64,000 bases of DNA from Neopestalotiopsis rosae (GCA_023078685.1 JALGAS010000001.1:5208001-5272000), one strand, 5' to 3'. Numbered from the stretch's first letter, positions 44,638 through 57,514 are shown. Notes: generated by a model not told the origin, from the letters alone. A program made the numbers and translations.

Positions 44638-46190
44638 GCTTTTTGCTGAGCCGGGCACAGATTATAATGCAAATTAAGCAAAATTTCACTCGTAGCAATG
44701 CATAGCGTCGATAAATTCAGGATAAACCGGGGAGAAACAAAATAAAAGGACACACACACAAGTTTTCGTGCGTTGAACTATCTCGTGAACTGAATACACA
44801 ATCCTCACCACAAAATCATGTCTAGTAAACACTTACACATTGGCAAAACGCCATTGAACATGCATATTGTCCAATGACTTGAGCCTATAGTCATTTCTCA
44901 ATCTGAAGTCGTCTTCTCATCGGCTGTCTGGTTCGAATGCTTGCATCATTAGCCGGTGAGCACTGGTTCCGACACAATTCTGGATATGGCGTTGCCTTAT
45001 ACGCAAATATCAAAACCACTATGCCGTTTAACCTGAATATGATGTGTATCTGACCTCGGCAAGCAGTCTTTCAGCTGCCAGTTTCCCGAACAGTCCGACT
45101 ACACGTTTCCATGCTGACTGAGCACGAGGTCAGACCACGAAGGCGCCTCTCTTTCTGTCTTGGACGGAAATGGATATGCTATGTCTACATGACGCCTAGT
45201 CTACGACTAGATTCGGGCCCTAGAGTGCTTGTATACTATTGACACTTTCGGCTGCGAAGGAGAAAGTCGTGTTCGTTTGGATGTCTTATTGCAGAGATGG
45301 ACGAATACACAAATTATAGAGGCGAATCATCACAGATACAAGTCCACATCAAGTTTGGTTGAAGATCCGGTGCAGTGGAAGCTGTACTAAGCCCCCCACT
45401 GGGCCCGCCCCCATTACAGCCCTATACTCAGGCCCAGAACGACTTTGGAATCAACGGGCTACATTCGTTAGACTACAAGTCCGTCATATATTATACGGCT
45501 GCTGGCATTAGATGCAGTGAGCTATCTAAAAGTGCAAAGAGAAATTCATTCAAATGTTGATAGAAAGGAAAGAAAACCACCGAGCGATACCAGAAGAATG
45601 GAGCACTTCTTGCTGAATGCGGCACTGGAAATCCACCAACATGGCACAGTACGCCATTGCTCCCGTGATATTCATTCAATATCATGAACAGTCGCTACCA
45701 TTTATTTGAGCCTTCTGTGAGAGACCATGAGATAGTTTGTATATATATTTCCCTTTGTAGAAAACTCTTGAGGCTATCTTACATCATAAAATCGTACGAG
45801 TCGTCGGTCCGGAATCCGCCGTACCGAGTCCCCCAGAAGGTTTGGACGACCTCTACGTTAGGGATCGCTAGGTCCAGTAGATGCCCTCTGCGTCCAGTGA
45901 TAGGGCGTGCCCAGCGCCTGTTGAGCCCATCTAGCGCCCTTCCCCACAGGGCCTATCTTGCGCTAAATTACCCCGAGTTATCAGTCATGCCAATTCGGTA
46001 CCGAACCAAGTCGTCGGGTGCTTGGCGGGCGATAACCGACTTCGGGCGCGCCCTTGAAGAAGGAACCAGCTTCCCGATTCTCCAGCTTGGTCGGCAACCT
46101 GACTTTTGCCTTTCATCCACTCCTCCACAGAGGTCCTTGTCGCAGCAGCCTAATGACGATTGTATAGCTTACGTATCGGTAATATCGCCA
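44638..46190. other. 1.55-kb intergenic region upstream of the Zn2Cys6 gene
   Basis: Tandem spacer. It holds the 3' flank of the amidohydrolase gene and the regulator promoter, including a perfect palindrome at 45994-46005. Open frames before 46190 lack family features. No repeat or RNA recognised. Confidence 0.45.
45994..46005. promoter_or_regulatory. Palindrome TTCGGTACCGAA upstream of regulator gene
   Basis: A perfect 12-bp inverted repeat with CGG/CCG half-sites two bases apart, 186 bp before the regulator ATG. It could be an autoregulatory Zn2Cys6 site; there is no direct evidence. Confidence 0.3.
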
Positions 46191-49118
46191 ATGGCGGGCA
46201 TCACGCTCGGCTCTCCGGCAGCTGCCAGACGCCGGCGCAGAAGGCGTGTCCCAGACGAGAACCGCAAGAGGGCCCCGAGGGCGTACGTCCCATCTGAGCA
46301 AAACGCCACAGCCAACGTATCAGACTGACACAGTTTTACATGTAGATGCGACCGGTGCAAGGCGAGGAAAAGTAAATGTATAGAGACAGATTCGGGAGTT
46401 TGCCAGAGATGCCGACAAAACTCCCTGTCTTGCCATTTTCAGAGGTAAGTCGGTTAGCCATTGGCGTTTTATTGGAATGCTAGGTAGCAATCAACCTACT
46501 GCGTCTCCAAGCATGGAAGTTCAAATGTTGCTTTCTACCATTCGTTCCCAATCATGGAGGAGAGCACACCTATGATTTCAATCGTTTGCTCAAGTTAGCA
46601 CATGATCCATATCCATTGTAGTTGACACAGTTTCTCAGGGAAAAGAGCCCTGGAGACATTCAATCTGAGGTCTTGAAGGAGGGCTCCATCGAATCGCCCA
46701 CAAATCTGGAGATCGATACGTCCCAGGCGAGTCCTGAAGGGAGATTTTCCGCAGATGGGCGTGAGTCTTCATCTACCAAGACAGAAAGGGAGTGCCATCG
46801 CTATACTGACTCACTATTAGATCCAACAGAGAGGTTCATGTGGCCACGGTTTCTGTCGCGGCTGCGGGAAACCTTCTCGCTTGATTCCGAGCCTGAAGGT
46901 GAAGCCGATGTAGTCAAGTCTATACAGGCGGTAAGTATTCCAGTCTTCTGCCAGGTTGCAAAGGATCCAGCGTTGGCACAATACTGATGAACGCGTTTCG
47001 TTTTAGCAAGCACTACGTTCGCCACCGATACACCAAGCTGAGTTGCAGAGACTCCGCAAAGCAGTAGATGCCTTTCCCCCTCGGCCTGTCGCAAACTTCT
47101 TGCTGTCTGTATGCATCGACCACGGCACAGACTCCTTCTTCTACTTCAATCAACCACAGTTCCTGGCAGAGATCAATGAATTCTATAGCGACACGACGTC
47201 TCGTCTACGTACAGACTCTAGCTTCATTTGCCTTGCTCACGCAGCCTTCGCTTTGGGAAGCCAATGGACAACCCTCGAGCGGCCAGAGGGCTCAAGGTCG
47301 TCGCTTCTCACAGAAGACAGTGACCCCGGCAGGATATTCTACAATCAGGCTCGATCATTGATTCCTGATGTCATCGATATGCCTTGTTTGCGAGCAGTAC
47401 AGGTAAGTACGGAGTAAGATTTCTCAAGTAGTCCAGGACTCCGGTGGCTCGGTTATTGTGACTACGCGAGCGAGAAATCATTTTGGCATTCTTCACTCTG
47501 ACCCATCAGTAAACATGCTGACTTGTTCTTGTTTCTAGGCTCCTTTTGTCATGGGTGTCTATCTTCTACCAGCCAGTGCCATTGGTTCATCATACGTGTA
47601 CCTTGGCCTAGCACTCCGTAAGGCCCTTGCACTTGACTTGCATCTGGCCTCGGACGATACGACACTCAGCGAGGAGGAGCAGGAAATTCGCCGAAGGATC
47701 TGGTGGTCCATATTTTCCTTGGAGAGGTAGGTGACATTATACAAACGTCTTGGAATGCGACACTGAACATGTCTCTAGATCCTCGACCGTGAAACTCAAT
47801 CGACCGCGATCAATCAATTCGGCGATAATAACCAATACATTTCCCCGACCGTATGCGCCTTTGGACAAGATGCAAAAGTTCAACAATATCGAACATCAGA
47901 TTGCGGATGCGCGTTTGATGATGATACTCGATCGTGTAGCAGAGCCTTCGTGAGTGACCCCCTCCCGACCAATTCTGTGGCATAGTCTCTAAACGTTGAC
48001 AGAGAATGGCCTCAAATGATGGATGGATCAACGCCATTTGCAGCCGAATTGAAAAGTTGGAAACGCTCGCTACCAGATTCACTCAAGCTGCAGAATATAC
48101 ACCCTCGATCATCATACTATAGGGCAACTTTTCATCTTTATACAAACTACTACTTCACATGGATCGCCATGGGGAAAGTGAGCGTGGTCACAGTCGTCCG
48201 TGCCAGACTGCGCTTCCACTTCGGTCGCGAGTCGGATCCACCAGAAATTCCTTCACAGTGAGTTGCGACCGATACATCTTCGTTCGTTGTCTGCATTTGC
48301 GATACAGTCCCCATCAAGGGACAATTCCCTCGACGCAGCAGTCACGTCTGTAACTTCCGAGAGCAGCGACTGATTCGAATCTGTGTAGTATCGAGGCTCT
48401 GTCAAGATCGTGCGTCAAGGCTGCCAAAAAGATGCTTCGATTGTTTGAAGAGATTCGAAGCACTGGCAATTTGACACGCTTCTCTTTTACCGACTTTCAA
48501 GCTTGCAGCATTGCGACCATTGTTGTCATACTTGCTGGCATTCTGCAGCGCGATGGAGGGTACGATGCCCAGGTTACCTTTGGTCTCGAATGTCTGAAAA
48601 GAATGGCCGAGGGCAACGTGACGGCCAAGATGGGCGTTAGCTTTGTCGAAGCCCTACAGTCAATTGCCGACGAGGCTGTTGAGAAACTACAACAGGTAAA
48701 GAGTCCTCATATAGCAACTATTGTGCCAACAATGCCGGTCCCGAGACAGCAGTCCGACTATAATAGTTGGGCCGCATGGTTGTCAAGGCAGAACAACTCT
48801 ACAGGGGTGACGGGCCCTACGCCGGAGCTGCTACAAACATCACCAACAAGTGAAATTACACACCCGATCAACAATACAAACTGGACCCTGGAATCAAATC
48901 CAACTGGTTTCACCACGTGGGACGGCGCGAATGTATTACAGCAGCTTTCGGTTCCCAACATCCCTGCAGCCGGTCTAGCGCAGCAACAAGGATCGTTCGA
49001 ACCACAATCATTAGACAGTAGGTTTCTCTCCACCATGTACAATGATGACCAGGCTTTCCTCATGGGACTTACTGGTTTCGACGTTTTGGGGTTCTCGGGA
49101 CTGCAAGACGAGCTCTAA
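46191..49118 (+). CDS. Zn2Cys6 fungal-specific transcription factor
   Basis: Nine exons: 46191-46282, 46346-46444, 46639-46760, 46821-46930, 47007-47402, 47539-47726, 47779-47949, 48003-48257 and 48389-49118. They sum to 720 aa in one frame. An Arg-rich start (AAARRRRRRRVPDENRKRAPRA) leads into the binuclear zinc cluster at residues 32-60 with C-x2-C-x6-C-x7-C-x2-C-x6-C spacing (CDRCKARKSKC...CQRCRQNSLSC). The middle-homology region shows YVYLGLALRKALALDLHL and EIRRRIWWSIFSLER, then ELKSWKRSLPDSL and YFTWIAMGKV. The Gln/Asn/Ser-rich C-terminus with an acidic end is a likely activation domain. Introns 2 (194 bp) and 8 (131 bp) are long and might hide an extra short exon. Context suggests control of the P450/transporter/amidohydrolase block. 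Confidence 0.88.
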
Positions 49119-51480
49119 AAACGCCAAAGAAGACCAGCCCATCCCATCGCTGAATGCGGCTCTTTTAGCTTTTGCTGCTCTTGGACCCCTCCAGTCAGGG
49201 CAGATCAAAGCAACATCAATGTCAAAGCACGCGAAGATCATAACAGATTTTGTTCATGCGGCTTACCTGTCACAAACATGACAAGAAATTACCATGGACT
49301 GATTCTCTCCGACAATCCTTGGGCCCCCTTGTTCGCAAAGTGGCTCCTAATTACCTGGACAGCAGGCATCGCTCTGTCTGAACCTGGAATATCGTGCCAT
49401 GCTTGCCATGTTTCCCAGATCGAATGCCTATTCGCGATCGTAATTCATCGCCGGGTTTATAGGTGGATTGGCCAAGTTGAGCGATCGCCTCCTGACCCAA
49501 ATAGTCCATTGGCGGTAGCACTTCTAAGCCCTACGAGAGGACTGCCTAAGCGGGCATTTTGTGCGAACTTGGCATTGTAGGGGTCTTTGGCTACATTCAA
49601 CGGCCCAAGGAGATTGCCTAGAATGGCCCTTACAAGGTACCTCCTTGTGGTCACCAACCAGACCTCAGCAAACCATGTAGCCGCTATCATACAGCACTAG
49701 CACATACTATACCTTACTATAGGGGAGACCCTTCCTTTGAACAGCCAAATACTTCAACATCTAGCCACTATTCAGGAGTCGGCATTCGACTTTCACCGCT
49801 TGGTCTCGCGCGGCCATCAGTAATCAGTCGCCACGGGTCCAGTCCAAATTCGGCACAGTCACTCGAAGTCCGAAGGCCGGGTGCACTAGAAAGCTACTAT
49901 TTGACTTCCTGCTGGAATATCTCCTCTCGATTTTGGCAGATTTTGAGGGACGTGGCTTCGTGGCAAGGTACTTTACATATGTGGGCATCCTTATAAAATC
50001 CCACTGGAAATAGCCTGCAGCTCATGAGCCGCGCTTTTGCACGCTCAACATTGAGGTGATCAACAGTTGGCAGATCACTCTCAACGGCCATGATGATCTG
50101 TTTGCTCCGGTTGCAGCATAATATGACGAGGCATGCAGTGCGATCGCCAACAGACTTGCTGCATCAGCTGCCCTTGCTGCCTGGGTAGACATGGCCTATC
50201 CCTTTCAGTAATTATCGAGCATAATCCAATGGACTATGCCTTCTTCTGGGGGAAAGAAACATGACAATCATGCAATAGTTTCTGCTCAAAGCAGATTCGC
50301 CGCATGTTTTTCTATGCAGGAAGAAAATCCATGGAAGCTCGCCGTGGAGAATGCTTCCACCGGACCAACACTGAACTTGCAGCGGTACTTGCGCAGCCAG
50401 GGATCCGGGATAGTCTATCGATCCTGCGATTGGGGGATGCCGAGGCCTAGGCTGTCCCTGTGCTCCAGTCAATTTTCGATAGTGGTGAGCAATTGTGGAC
50501 TGTTGACCTGGCCGAGTGATAGCGCAGTCGTGGACAATGAAAAACTTTTGCGCCAATTTCCACGATATATCCGGGCCGGGCGGGTCGCTCCGGCGCTGTC
50601 TCCCCTCTAAATCTCAAAACCCACCCGCGGGACTGGCGCCGATAGGCGGGTGGCGCTCCCGGGAACTGGGGACATCCTTCTGCCCACGCGAACGGCAAAT
50701 AAACTTCTGCAAGTCAAATCCTCACAAATGCACTGCAACGGGTCGTAAGCATGAGCTAGTAGGTCTAACTGAGCCGTCAGCCCGCTCATTCCATGAAAAC
50801 TGAAAGATGTGTTTCAGGGTATTACCTAACCAGGAAATTTTAGCACTATCCTATGGTCATGATAGTACGACTTTACGAGTTGGGTTTATGTATCTGAAAC
50901 ATTTCAAGTTGCAGCAGATGCAGACATTTTTCATTGGGAAGGACAGTACTGTAACTTGCCCTTAGTCGTCTCCCACAGCGGATGATGGACGAGTTGAGTG
51001 ACCTCCAAATGAGATTCTGCTGCAGTACTCCCAATACAGTAAGAGAATGGTCTCTAGGATTGATGTAGGTGACAACCTGGCAATCACTGATCTGTCAAAG
51101 ATCATCAAAGAAGGTCTGTCGATACAACTAGCGGCTTTGGAGGCCGGTAGCACTACACGTGGATACGTCTGGATCAAGGACTATACCAAGAAGGAAATGG
51201 ACTTCGGCGACCCTGTTGATCAAAGAACAAGGTATAGTCAGGGGGCGGATGTGTATGCGGACACCGGCCGCGGAAGTTACCAACAGTCCGGTTGATACTG
51301 ATATGGTGGATTATGGTATTTATTGTCCCGAGGCGGACCTTGCAAAATACTCGAGCACTCCAGTCCTCGTCGCGATTCACAATCCTTTACTCCGAGCAAG
51401 TTCTCGTTCAGTGTTTTAGACTCGTCTTTGTCAATTACTTTGGTAGCGATTCCCTTTAAACACCAAAAAAGACATTCGCC
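49119..51480. other. 2.36-kb intergenic region
   Basis: Upstream of the acetate transporter. A GC-rich block at about 50568-50670 (gggcgggtcgctccgg, ctcccctct) has several CreA/FacB-like elements and could be part of the transporter promoter; this is weak. Open frames here show no domain. Nothing else recognised. Confidence 0.4.
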
Positions 51481-52257
51481 ATGTCTCGCCCAGGATCCGT
51501 CGACGACATTGAGTCGCAGCAGCAGAAGCACGTCATGTCTTCTACCTGTACTTGCCATACTACTCCCGCTGAGCCACAGCACAGACAGCTCGCCGACCCT
51601 TCGCCCTTGGGTCTGCTCGCTTTCGCTCAGGCTCTCTTCCTCGTCGCCTTGTTCGGTGTTGACCCTCAGGGTGTTACTACTCCCAACATCCTCATTGCTA
51701 GGTAAGTTTGGCCGAACGTCGGACAATGTCACAAGAACAACATGGCTCATACATTGTATCATCACAGTCTCATCGCCTACGGTGGTCTCGGCCAGACCAT
51801 TGCCGGTATCTTTGCCTTTATCCACGGCAACACCTTCGGCGCCACCGTATTCTGCACCTACGCCGGCTTCCAGCTCTCGTACGCGCTCATTTACCTCCCC
51901 GGCTCGGGCATCATCGCGGCCTACACGGACGCGACCACGGGCCTGCCCACGGCCGATTTCCTGACGGCCATCTCCCTCTTCATCTGGGCCTGGTTCATCG
52001 TCACCATGATCTTCACCGTCGCCGCCGTCCGCAGCAACCTCATCATGCTGCTCGTCCTCGTCTTCACCGACCTCACCCTCATGTTCCTCGCCATCTACTA
52101 CCAGACCAGCATCGCCGCCTGCGGCACCGCCGCCTCGGCCTTCGGCTTCGTCACGGCCTTTTTGGCCTACTGGGCCGGCGCCCAGGCGCTGTGGAGTGTC
52201 ACCAACGGTGTCAACTTGCCCATGGTCCCGCTCACCAAGCAGCAGAAGTCTGCCTAA
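51481..52257 (+). CDS. Acetate transporter, GPR1/FUN34/YaaH (AceTr) family
   Basis: Two exons, 51481-51701 and 51768-52257, give 236 aa; the junction NILIAS|LIAYGGLGQ keeps the frame. Six TM segments are visible with the family features DPSPLGLLAFA (the N-P-x-P-L-G-L-like signature, here S for N-P), YGGLGQTIAGIF and YAGFQLSYALIYLP. Known fungal members (AcpA, Ady2/Ato1, Gpr1) import acetate or mediate acetate/ammonium export and respond to acetate. The Cys-rich, Gln-rich N-terminal tail (HVMSSTCTCHTT) is unusual and probably cytoplasmic. The second exon is strongly C-biased at third positions, a sign of high expression. Confidence 0.92.
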
Positions 52258-53090
52258 GAAGTCTTGGAAAGAGCTGAGAAAGATAATTTGTCGGATGAAC
52301 GAATCGCAGTAGAGATCCAATCCCTCATCAGCATGGATCATGGAATTACGCGCATGCCGGTGATGCTATACCCAAGATACAATACAACAATAATATAATA
52401 CCCCCTTATACCTACCCATCATTCTTGTAGGATAATTATTCAGTGAACAACCTTTGATCATTCCCTCCGTGTACGTATCTACACGCAAACCTTGGAAGTA
52501 CTTGCGCAGTGTGGCGACACATTGCATGATCGATCCAAGGAACATGCGATTGTAATGGTGAAAGATGTGGTATAAGCTCTCGTACAACATTTGCAACGGT
52601 TGTTTGAGTAGCCGGATTCCCCGTGGTTACTTCTTCACCACGCCCCCAACCGACATCAGTGATTTGAGAAAAGTCCACTCTGCTCTAGATAGACTAACCA
52701 TCGATGGCTTTATGTCAAAGGTCCCAAAATTTCAACTCTAAAGCTGTTTCTGCGCAATATTCTAGAAGTATTGTCAAGTTAATAGATAGATTGATGAACG
52801 TATGACCGAGCGACGGCCAGACACTGAGTCGCCATCCCCCCACCCCCCCCTCTTCCTTTTGGCGCACAAAGGGGAAACCGAACATATCAATGTATTTTGA
52901 CGGCTTAGTGTCACAGTAGCAGTTCAGAACTACTACCGTGATCATATATAAGCCTGCCGTGGACACTTTCTTGCAAACGCACATATGGTATCTTGATCAA
53001 GATGCACAGAATTCATCATGGAGGTTCGGAAGACGGAATGGAGATGGCTAATATGCATTCAACTTCTTTGTTTTTAACACATTATAGCGA
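52258..53090. other. Convergent spacer, 833 bp
   Basis: Between the convergent acetate transporter and kinase genes. A C-homopolymer-rich patch (ccccccacccccccc) lies at about 52838-52852. No gene seen. Confidence 0.45.
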
Positions 53091-54534
53091 TCAGCCAGAG
53101 GATCCTCCTTGCTCGTTGATGTCAGCAAATGTAGCGACGAGTGCCTTAGTCGTTTCGAGCTTGTAATTGTGTGCCGTTACCTGCAACGGAGGTGATTTGA
53201 AAGTTGATAATGTCCTGGTCCTCCGGAACTCTGGAATCGCCCACTTCCTCATCCACGCCGTTTCTAGCACTTGCTTAGCAGTCGGCCTCTCTTCAGGACG
53301 GAACGAGAGCATCCATTTCAACATCTCGAAGAGATCCTTCCTCTCCTCGTCACCGAACGTTTCCATGCCCCTTTCGCGTCGATCCTCCTGAACATTTTCT
53401 TCAAAGTACTCATCCCATGTGTACGGCGGCCGGCCCTCGGGCCGTTGACCGTTGTTGACAAAATATTCCGAGCGTTTTTCCTCCCCCCAACGTTCCCACC
53501 ATTCCTCTGGCAGGGGACCAAGTGCATCTATCAGGTCGGCAGTGACCGCGTCTTCAGTAAGCGACCAGGGATTTACTAGAGTTCGCCGGCCAAGAATGGC
53601 CAACATTGTACAAGCGAGACTCCAGATGTCGGACTTGAAAGACAATGGCGTTTTCGGATCAAATATCGACTCCGGCGGCTGTATTATGAGCGGTGTGTAG
53701 GATTCAAACCTCTGTTCCTGAGCGGGATCAAAAGCGGTCCCAAAATCGGCAAGTAGAATTTGCGCTTCCGCGGGTGACAGTTTGGCGCCTGCTTCTCCCA
53801 GCCACATTGGCGAGAAGACGTGACGAGGGACGCCCAAGGAGAGCGGTTTCTTGTCGACGCGAGAGACCGGCAGGGGTTTGGGGGCATGGAACTCATCGCA
53901 CAGCTGCTCATCTGATAGATGGTCGAGACTGGATGGTAAGCGAAGGAGTATGTTTCCCATGTGCAGATCTAGGTAGCGTTGAGTCTCGCTTGAAATGTGT
54001 TACATGGTGAAGCGAAAGAAAAGACTCACCTCCATGGACATATCCCAGCTCGTGAATGTGAGCTACTGCTAAGGCGAGTTGAGCGGTAAGTGATCGCGCA
54101 GTTTTGGTCTGAAATAAAAAACCGTTTCGTGCCAATAGGGAATCACGTAGGCTACACCGAGTCGGTACAGTAACGAAGCAGGGATGCACCCCATTTGGGC
54201 CGTTGATGTCGAAGCGGTCGAGCACTGGCAATATGAATGCCTCGGCATGATGTCCATTTTGACGACCGTATTCAGTGAGCTGCGTCAGAACATCTACTTC
54301 TTTGTGGTCTGACCTAGCTACGCCCACTTTGATGGCAACATATTTGGCCAATTGTTCGTCTCGGGCGAGCCAAATCGTGGAGTAACTGCCGTGGCCAAGC
54401 TTGTCGACTATACGGTAACGACTTTGGAGATGATCGCCAATGTTGATTGGGTGATACCCCCCAGGACAATAGTGCCACAGTGGTTCAATATTCTCTCCGT
54501 AATGACCCACGTAAGCAACAGGTGCCGTAGACAT
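53091..54534 (-). CDS. SRPK-like serine/threonine protein kinase
   Basis: Exons 54534-54030 and 53968-53091 give 460 aa; the junction YVHG|DLHMGN is exact. Start chosen at MSTAPVAYVG; an open extension upstream (Met at 54666) is possible. Kinase landmarks: the YHPINIGDHL lead-in typical of the fungal SRPK group, Gly-loop LGHGSYSTIW, VAIKV with Lys69, catalytic Asp169 in HGDLHMGN, LADFGTAF, PPES in place of APE, and SDIWSLACTMLAILG. The catalytic loop has HGD where most kinases have HRD and SRPKs have HTD. Divergent SRPK-like kinases are expanded in filamentous fungi and mostly uncharacterised. The gene shares an upstream element with the NACHT gene at the end of the window. Confidence 0.87.
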
Positions 54535-55374
54535 CGTATATTTCTGCTCCGCTGAATTACGAAAGACAGGGAAACGGTGTTGAAATGGACGCAGTCGATA
54601 GAACGTGACACAGCGTGCCCAATTACGATTGAAGAAAATGCACATGCCGCGTATACCCGAGCGCATAGCAGGGAGAACAGTGAAATTGGTAGCACGTATT
54701 TTCTTACTTTCTTTTTTGTTTTGGGCGATATAATAGTCGATAAATGCATGCATGCACAACAGCAGTTGAACTGTGACAAGTACTAGGTAGCGAGGATCAT
54801 GAACAACGCACATCCGCCTTGTGGCCTAAGGCAATCAACTCAATGATCACGTGACGCTCTGCATTTATCACCCGCGAAATGTGGTAGTGGCAAGCAAGCA
54901 GTCAATCATTTTATGCGAGCTGGAACATATTTTCAACATTGCGAGCAGATATTGTAGATTCAATGTGGAAAAAAAGAAACGGTGGACTTGGTAGCCTCGC
55001 GAGTATAGCCTGTAGGCGAAATAACAACATCTTGATCAGAGTGATATGCTCTCGCTGACAGTCGCAGTTCGCAGCGTGGGCGGTGGCCAAATGTCCCGTA
55101 GGTAGTTCAATTCTACGGACTATTATGTTGTTGGCTTTGAATATCACAATCCACCGTCTGCTCGGATAGCTTGACTATTTGAGTGGTGAAAAATGTAGAG
55201 CTCGAGAATTCCATCTTCTCATATAGTGGGATCTTGACTAAATTGGGAACCTTTGGTTCCGAACCTATGCATGTCCAGGAACGGCCGACGCTCCCGATAC
55301 ACCCAAATGCCGACTGACTTGTGTCTTGCGTGCCACCTTCAAGATCCCAAAGTGTTTGCTGACACGCGTGGACT
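54535..55374. other. Kinase promoter region and HET-gene 3' flank
   Basis: 840 bp. It contains the conserved element at 54845-54907 described separately. No gene seen. Confidence 0.45.
54845..54907 (-). promoter_or_regulatory. Conserved upstream element (GATCACGTGAC...TCTGCAT), kinase copy
   Basis: About 310 bp before the kinase ATG. It begins GATCACGTGACGCTCTGCAT and ends near GCAAGCAAGCAGTCAATC. The same order of blocks occurs at 63139-63199, upstream of the NACHT gene and in the same orientation relative to its gene. The ATCACGTGAT/C core is a palindromic E-box-like bHLH/bZIP site. Confidence 0.45.
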
Positions 55375-57514
55375 TCAAGCCAAGACAATATCGCGTTCCA
55401 CAAATAGTTGGCTTATCCTCAAATAATCATCCACGAACTTATAGTTGATACTTAGTAACCCGAGCCGTATGAATGCGCCTTCAGCAGATTCGTGAGGCAT
55501 CACCATGAGTGCCTCCATTATTGACTTATTCTCATATGAATCGTCGTCGTCGGTCTGCGGGTGAGAGCAGTACATAATCGGCAACAATAATACACCCACT
55601 TCATCCCCCGGCTTGGTGCCTCTGATTGGGGTGTCAATTTCTATGTGTATATACCTGCGATCTGCTTCCCAACGTATCGACTGCCCGTTATCGCAGTCAA
55701 TAGACATGCATTTGCCTGTAACTCGACCCTGTCGGACGGCGGCATCGGCGTAGATGGTACATGTCGCGGGAATAAGCTTTCCTCTCAGGTGCAAGGCCAC
55801 GGCTGACATTTTGCCATTCCAATCCAGGCGTTTTTCAATTCGAACAAAGCTGTATTCTTCAACAATGTTGCGACAGTGTAGGTGGTGTCTGATACTGCTT
55901 GGGTGGACTTGTGACTCAATGCTAGCCCAGCTCCATGATGGTGCTCTCCACCGGGCCGCCTTGATTGAAGTTCGATCTGAAATATGAATAAACCAGCAGA
56001 GCTCCCAACCAAGCTGCGGAAGCCAAAGCCCGGCTACGAAGTCTTCCAGGAAGTTGAGCTGCATGTAACGTCCAAACGCCTCGGCCACACCCTGAATCGC
56101 AACCAGCTTGTCGGCTGGTTTGGTCAATTCACAACGCGTGTAAGAAATGAGAAACGCTCGCCATTTCGTGAACATCCGTCTGTGCCAACGCTCCGACGCC
56201 CAGGATATGGGACGAGTGATCCCCGATTCGCAAGGATTCGCGCCAAGGCCATAGAGTATATCCTTCATCAAGGACTTGTCGTACATCCAGTTAATTGATG
56301 TTCCCTCGTCGCCGGGGGGCGTCCCATTGGGGAAAACCTCATTGGCACGGAGGTCGAGACATTCCCAAAACAGTTGATCCCGGGCAAAAGATATGACTCG
56401 TTTGGAGAGAACGCGTTCCTGCATAACCCAAGCTCTTGTGTTGAGGTCCTGCTGTTCGACGGATTGCTCCCACTGCTTGGGGAATAATACCAGATATCTA
56501 TTGAGCTGTGTGCTCTCTTTGACTGTGTTTTTAGGCCAACAAACGTCTACCAAGAATGGGCAGTCCACATCTTGACTGTGGGTAAAGAAAAGCCCCTGTG
56601 TGCTATCAGCAGCTCCAGTCGCAGCGATGTTGCAGACCGCGTTGGCGTAGACCTCACACATTTTCGACGCCTCGTGGTTCCAGTCGTCCAGATTGTCTTG
56701 GAAAATACAAAGCGAGTCAATCCACAAGTACTCGAAACCCAATTCACGTGTAACATGCACAGCGTCACGAAATGTCTTGGGAAGATTGGCAAACGCGATG
56801 CCATCTGTTAGGTCGCCAAAAGTGCTCTTAGTAAGTGATAGCAAATCCGACTTTCCCCAACAGTGACTGAGAGTGAGATAAGGAATACAGTCCGATTGCG
56901 TGTCCTCGTTCTGAAACATTTCGGTTGTTCTGAGGTAAACTTTATCCAAATCAGGACCAGCAACGTAGACAAGTCGAGATGGGGGGTCGTCTGCGACATG
57001 ACGCGAAATGGTCTTCGTGCGGCATGCAGCATGGTTCTGTAGGCAGTTTTGAAGCTGGTCGATGCAGAACTGAAAAGATGATGCAGAATTTGTAGTGTCT
57101 GGGATATATTCTTGCCATTTTGTGCCGTCAAGTTCTTTATGATAGCGTGTTAGCTGCCATCCCCCATCGAAACCAGTGGTTCAAATAGGGTGGGGAAATC
57201 TTCAGCTCACCTCTTGGATCTCTTAGGTCTAGGTCAATAGAAGGTTCAAGAGTAGTCGTACCACCGCGAGCTGATATTCTTACCCAAAGACCACGCTTTG
57301 AATCGTAAAAGTCGTAACATATGTGCCCTTCTTGGTCAAAGCGGCGCGAGAGTATCTTTGCTTCAATAATGGCGCAAAGTCGGCACCATAAGCGCGACGA
57401 TATCGTAAGAACGTCCTCGTATCCTAGCAAAACCTTTTCTCCTTCATCAACACTGATCGGTTGCTGGAAAAGCTTGATGCAGTGATCGCATAGTGAGGCA
57501 ATAGTTACAGACAT
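55375..57514 (-). CDS. HET-domain protein
   Basis: Exons 57514-57211 and 57134-55375 give 687 aa. The intron uses GTGAGC, a CTAAC branch site and an AAAG acceptor, joining DPR|ELDGTKWQEY. The N-terminal part has Cys pairs (LCDHC; WCRLC) and a FCIDQLQNCLQNHAAC segment common before HET domains. The HET domain (about 187-340) is complete: YLTLSHCWG, LPKTFRDAVHVTRELGFEYLWIDSLCIFQD, then W...EASKMCEVYANAVCNIAATGA and NTRAWVMQERVLSKR. HET domains resemble TIR domains and trigger heterokaryon-incompatibility cell death when activated. The C-terminal half has no repeat or sensor domain I recognise. It lies directly downstream of the NACHT gene and upstream of a kinase on the same strand. Confidence 0.92.

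Noticed and set aside
43738..44658. 306-aa minus-strand open frame
   Set aside because: Shadow of the amidohydrolase, whose metal ligands are all present on the plus strand.
38661..49118. Secondary-metabolite biosynthetic cluster
   Set aside because: No polyketide synthase, NRPS, terpene synthase or prenyltransferase is present; a catabolic or detoxification role fits better.
50236..50610. 124-aa plus-strand frame
   Set aside because: No recognisable domain, no splice partners, composition like surrounding non-coding DNA.
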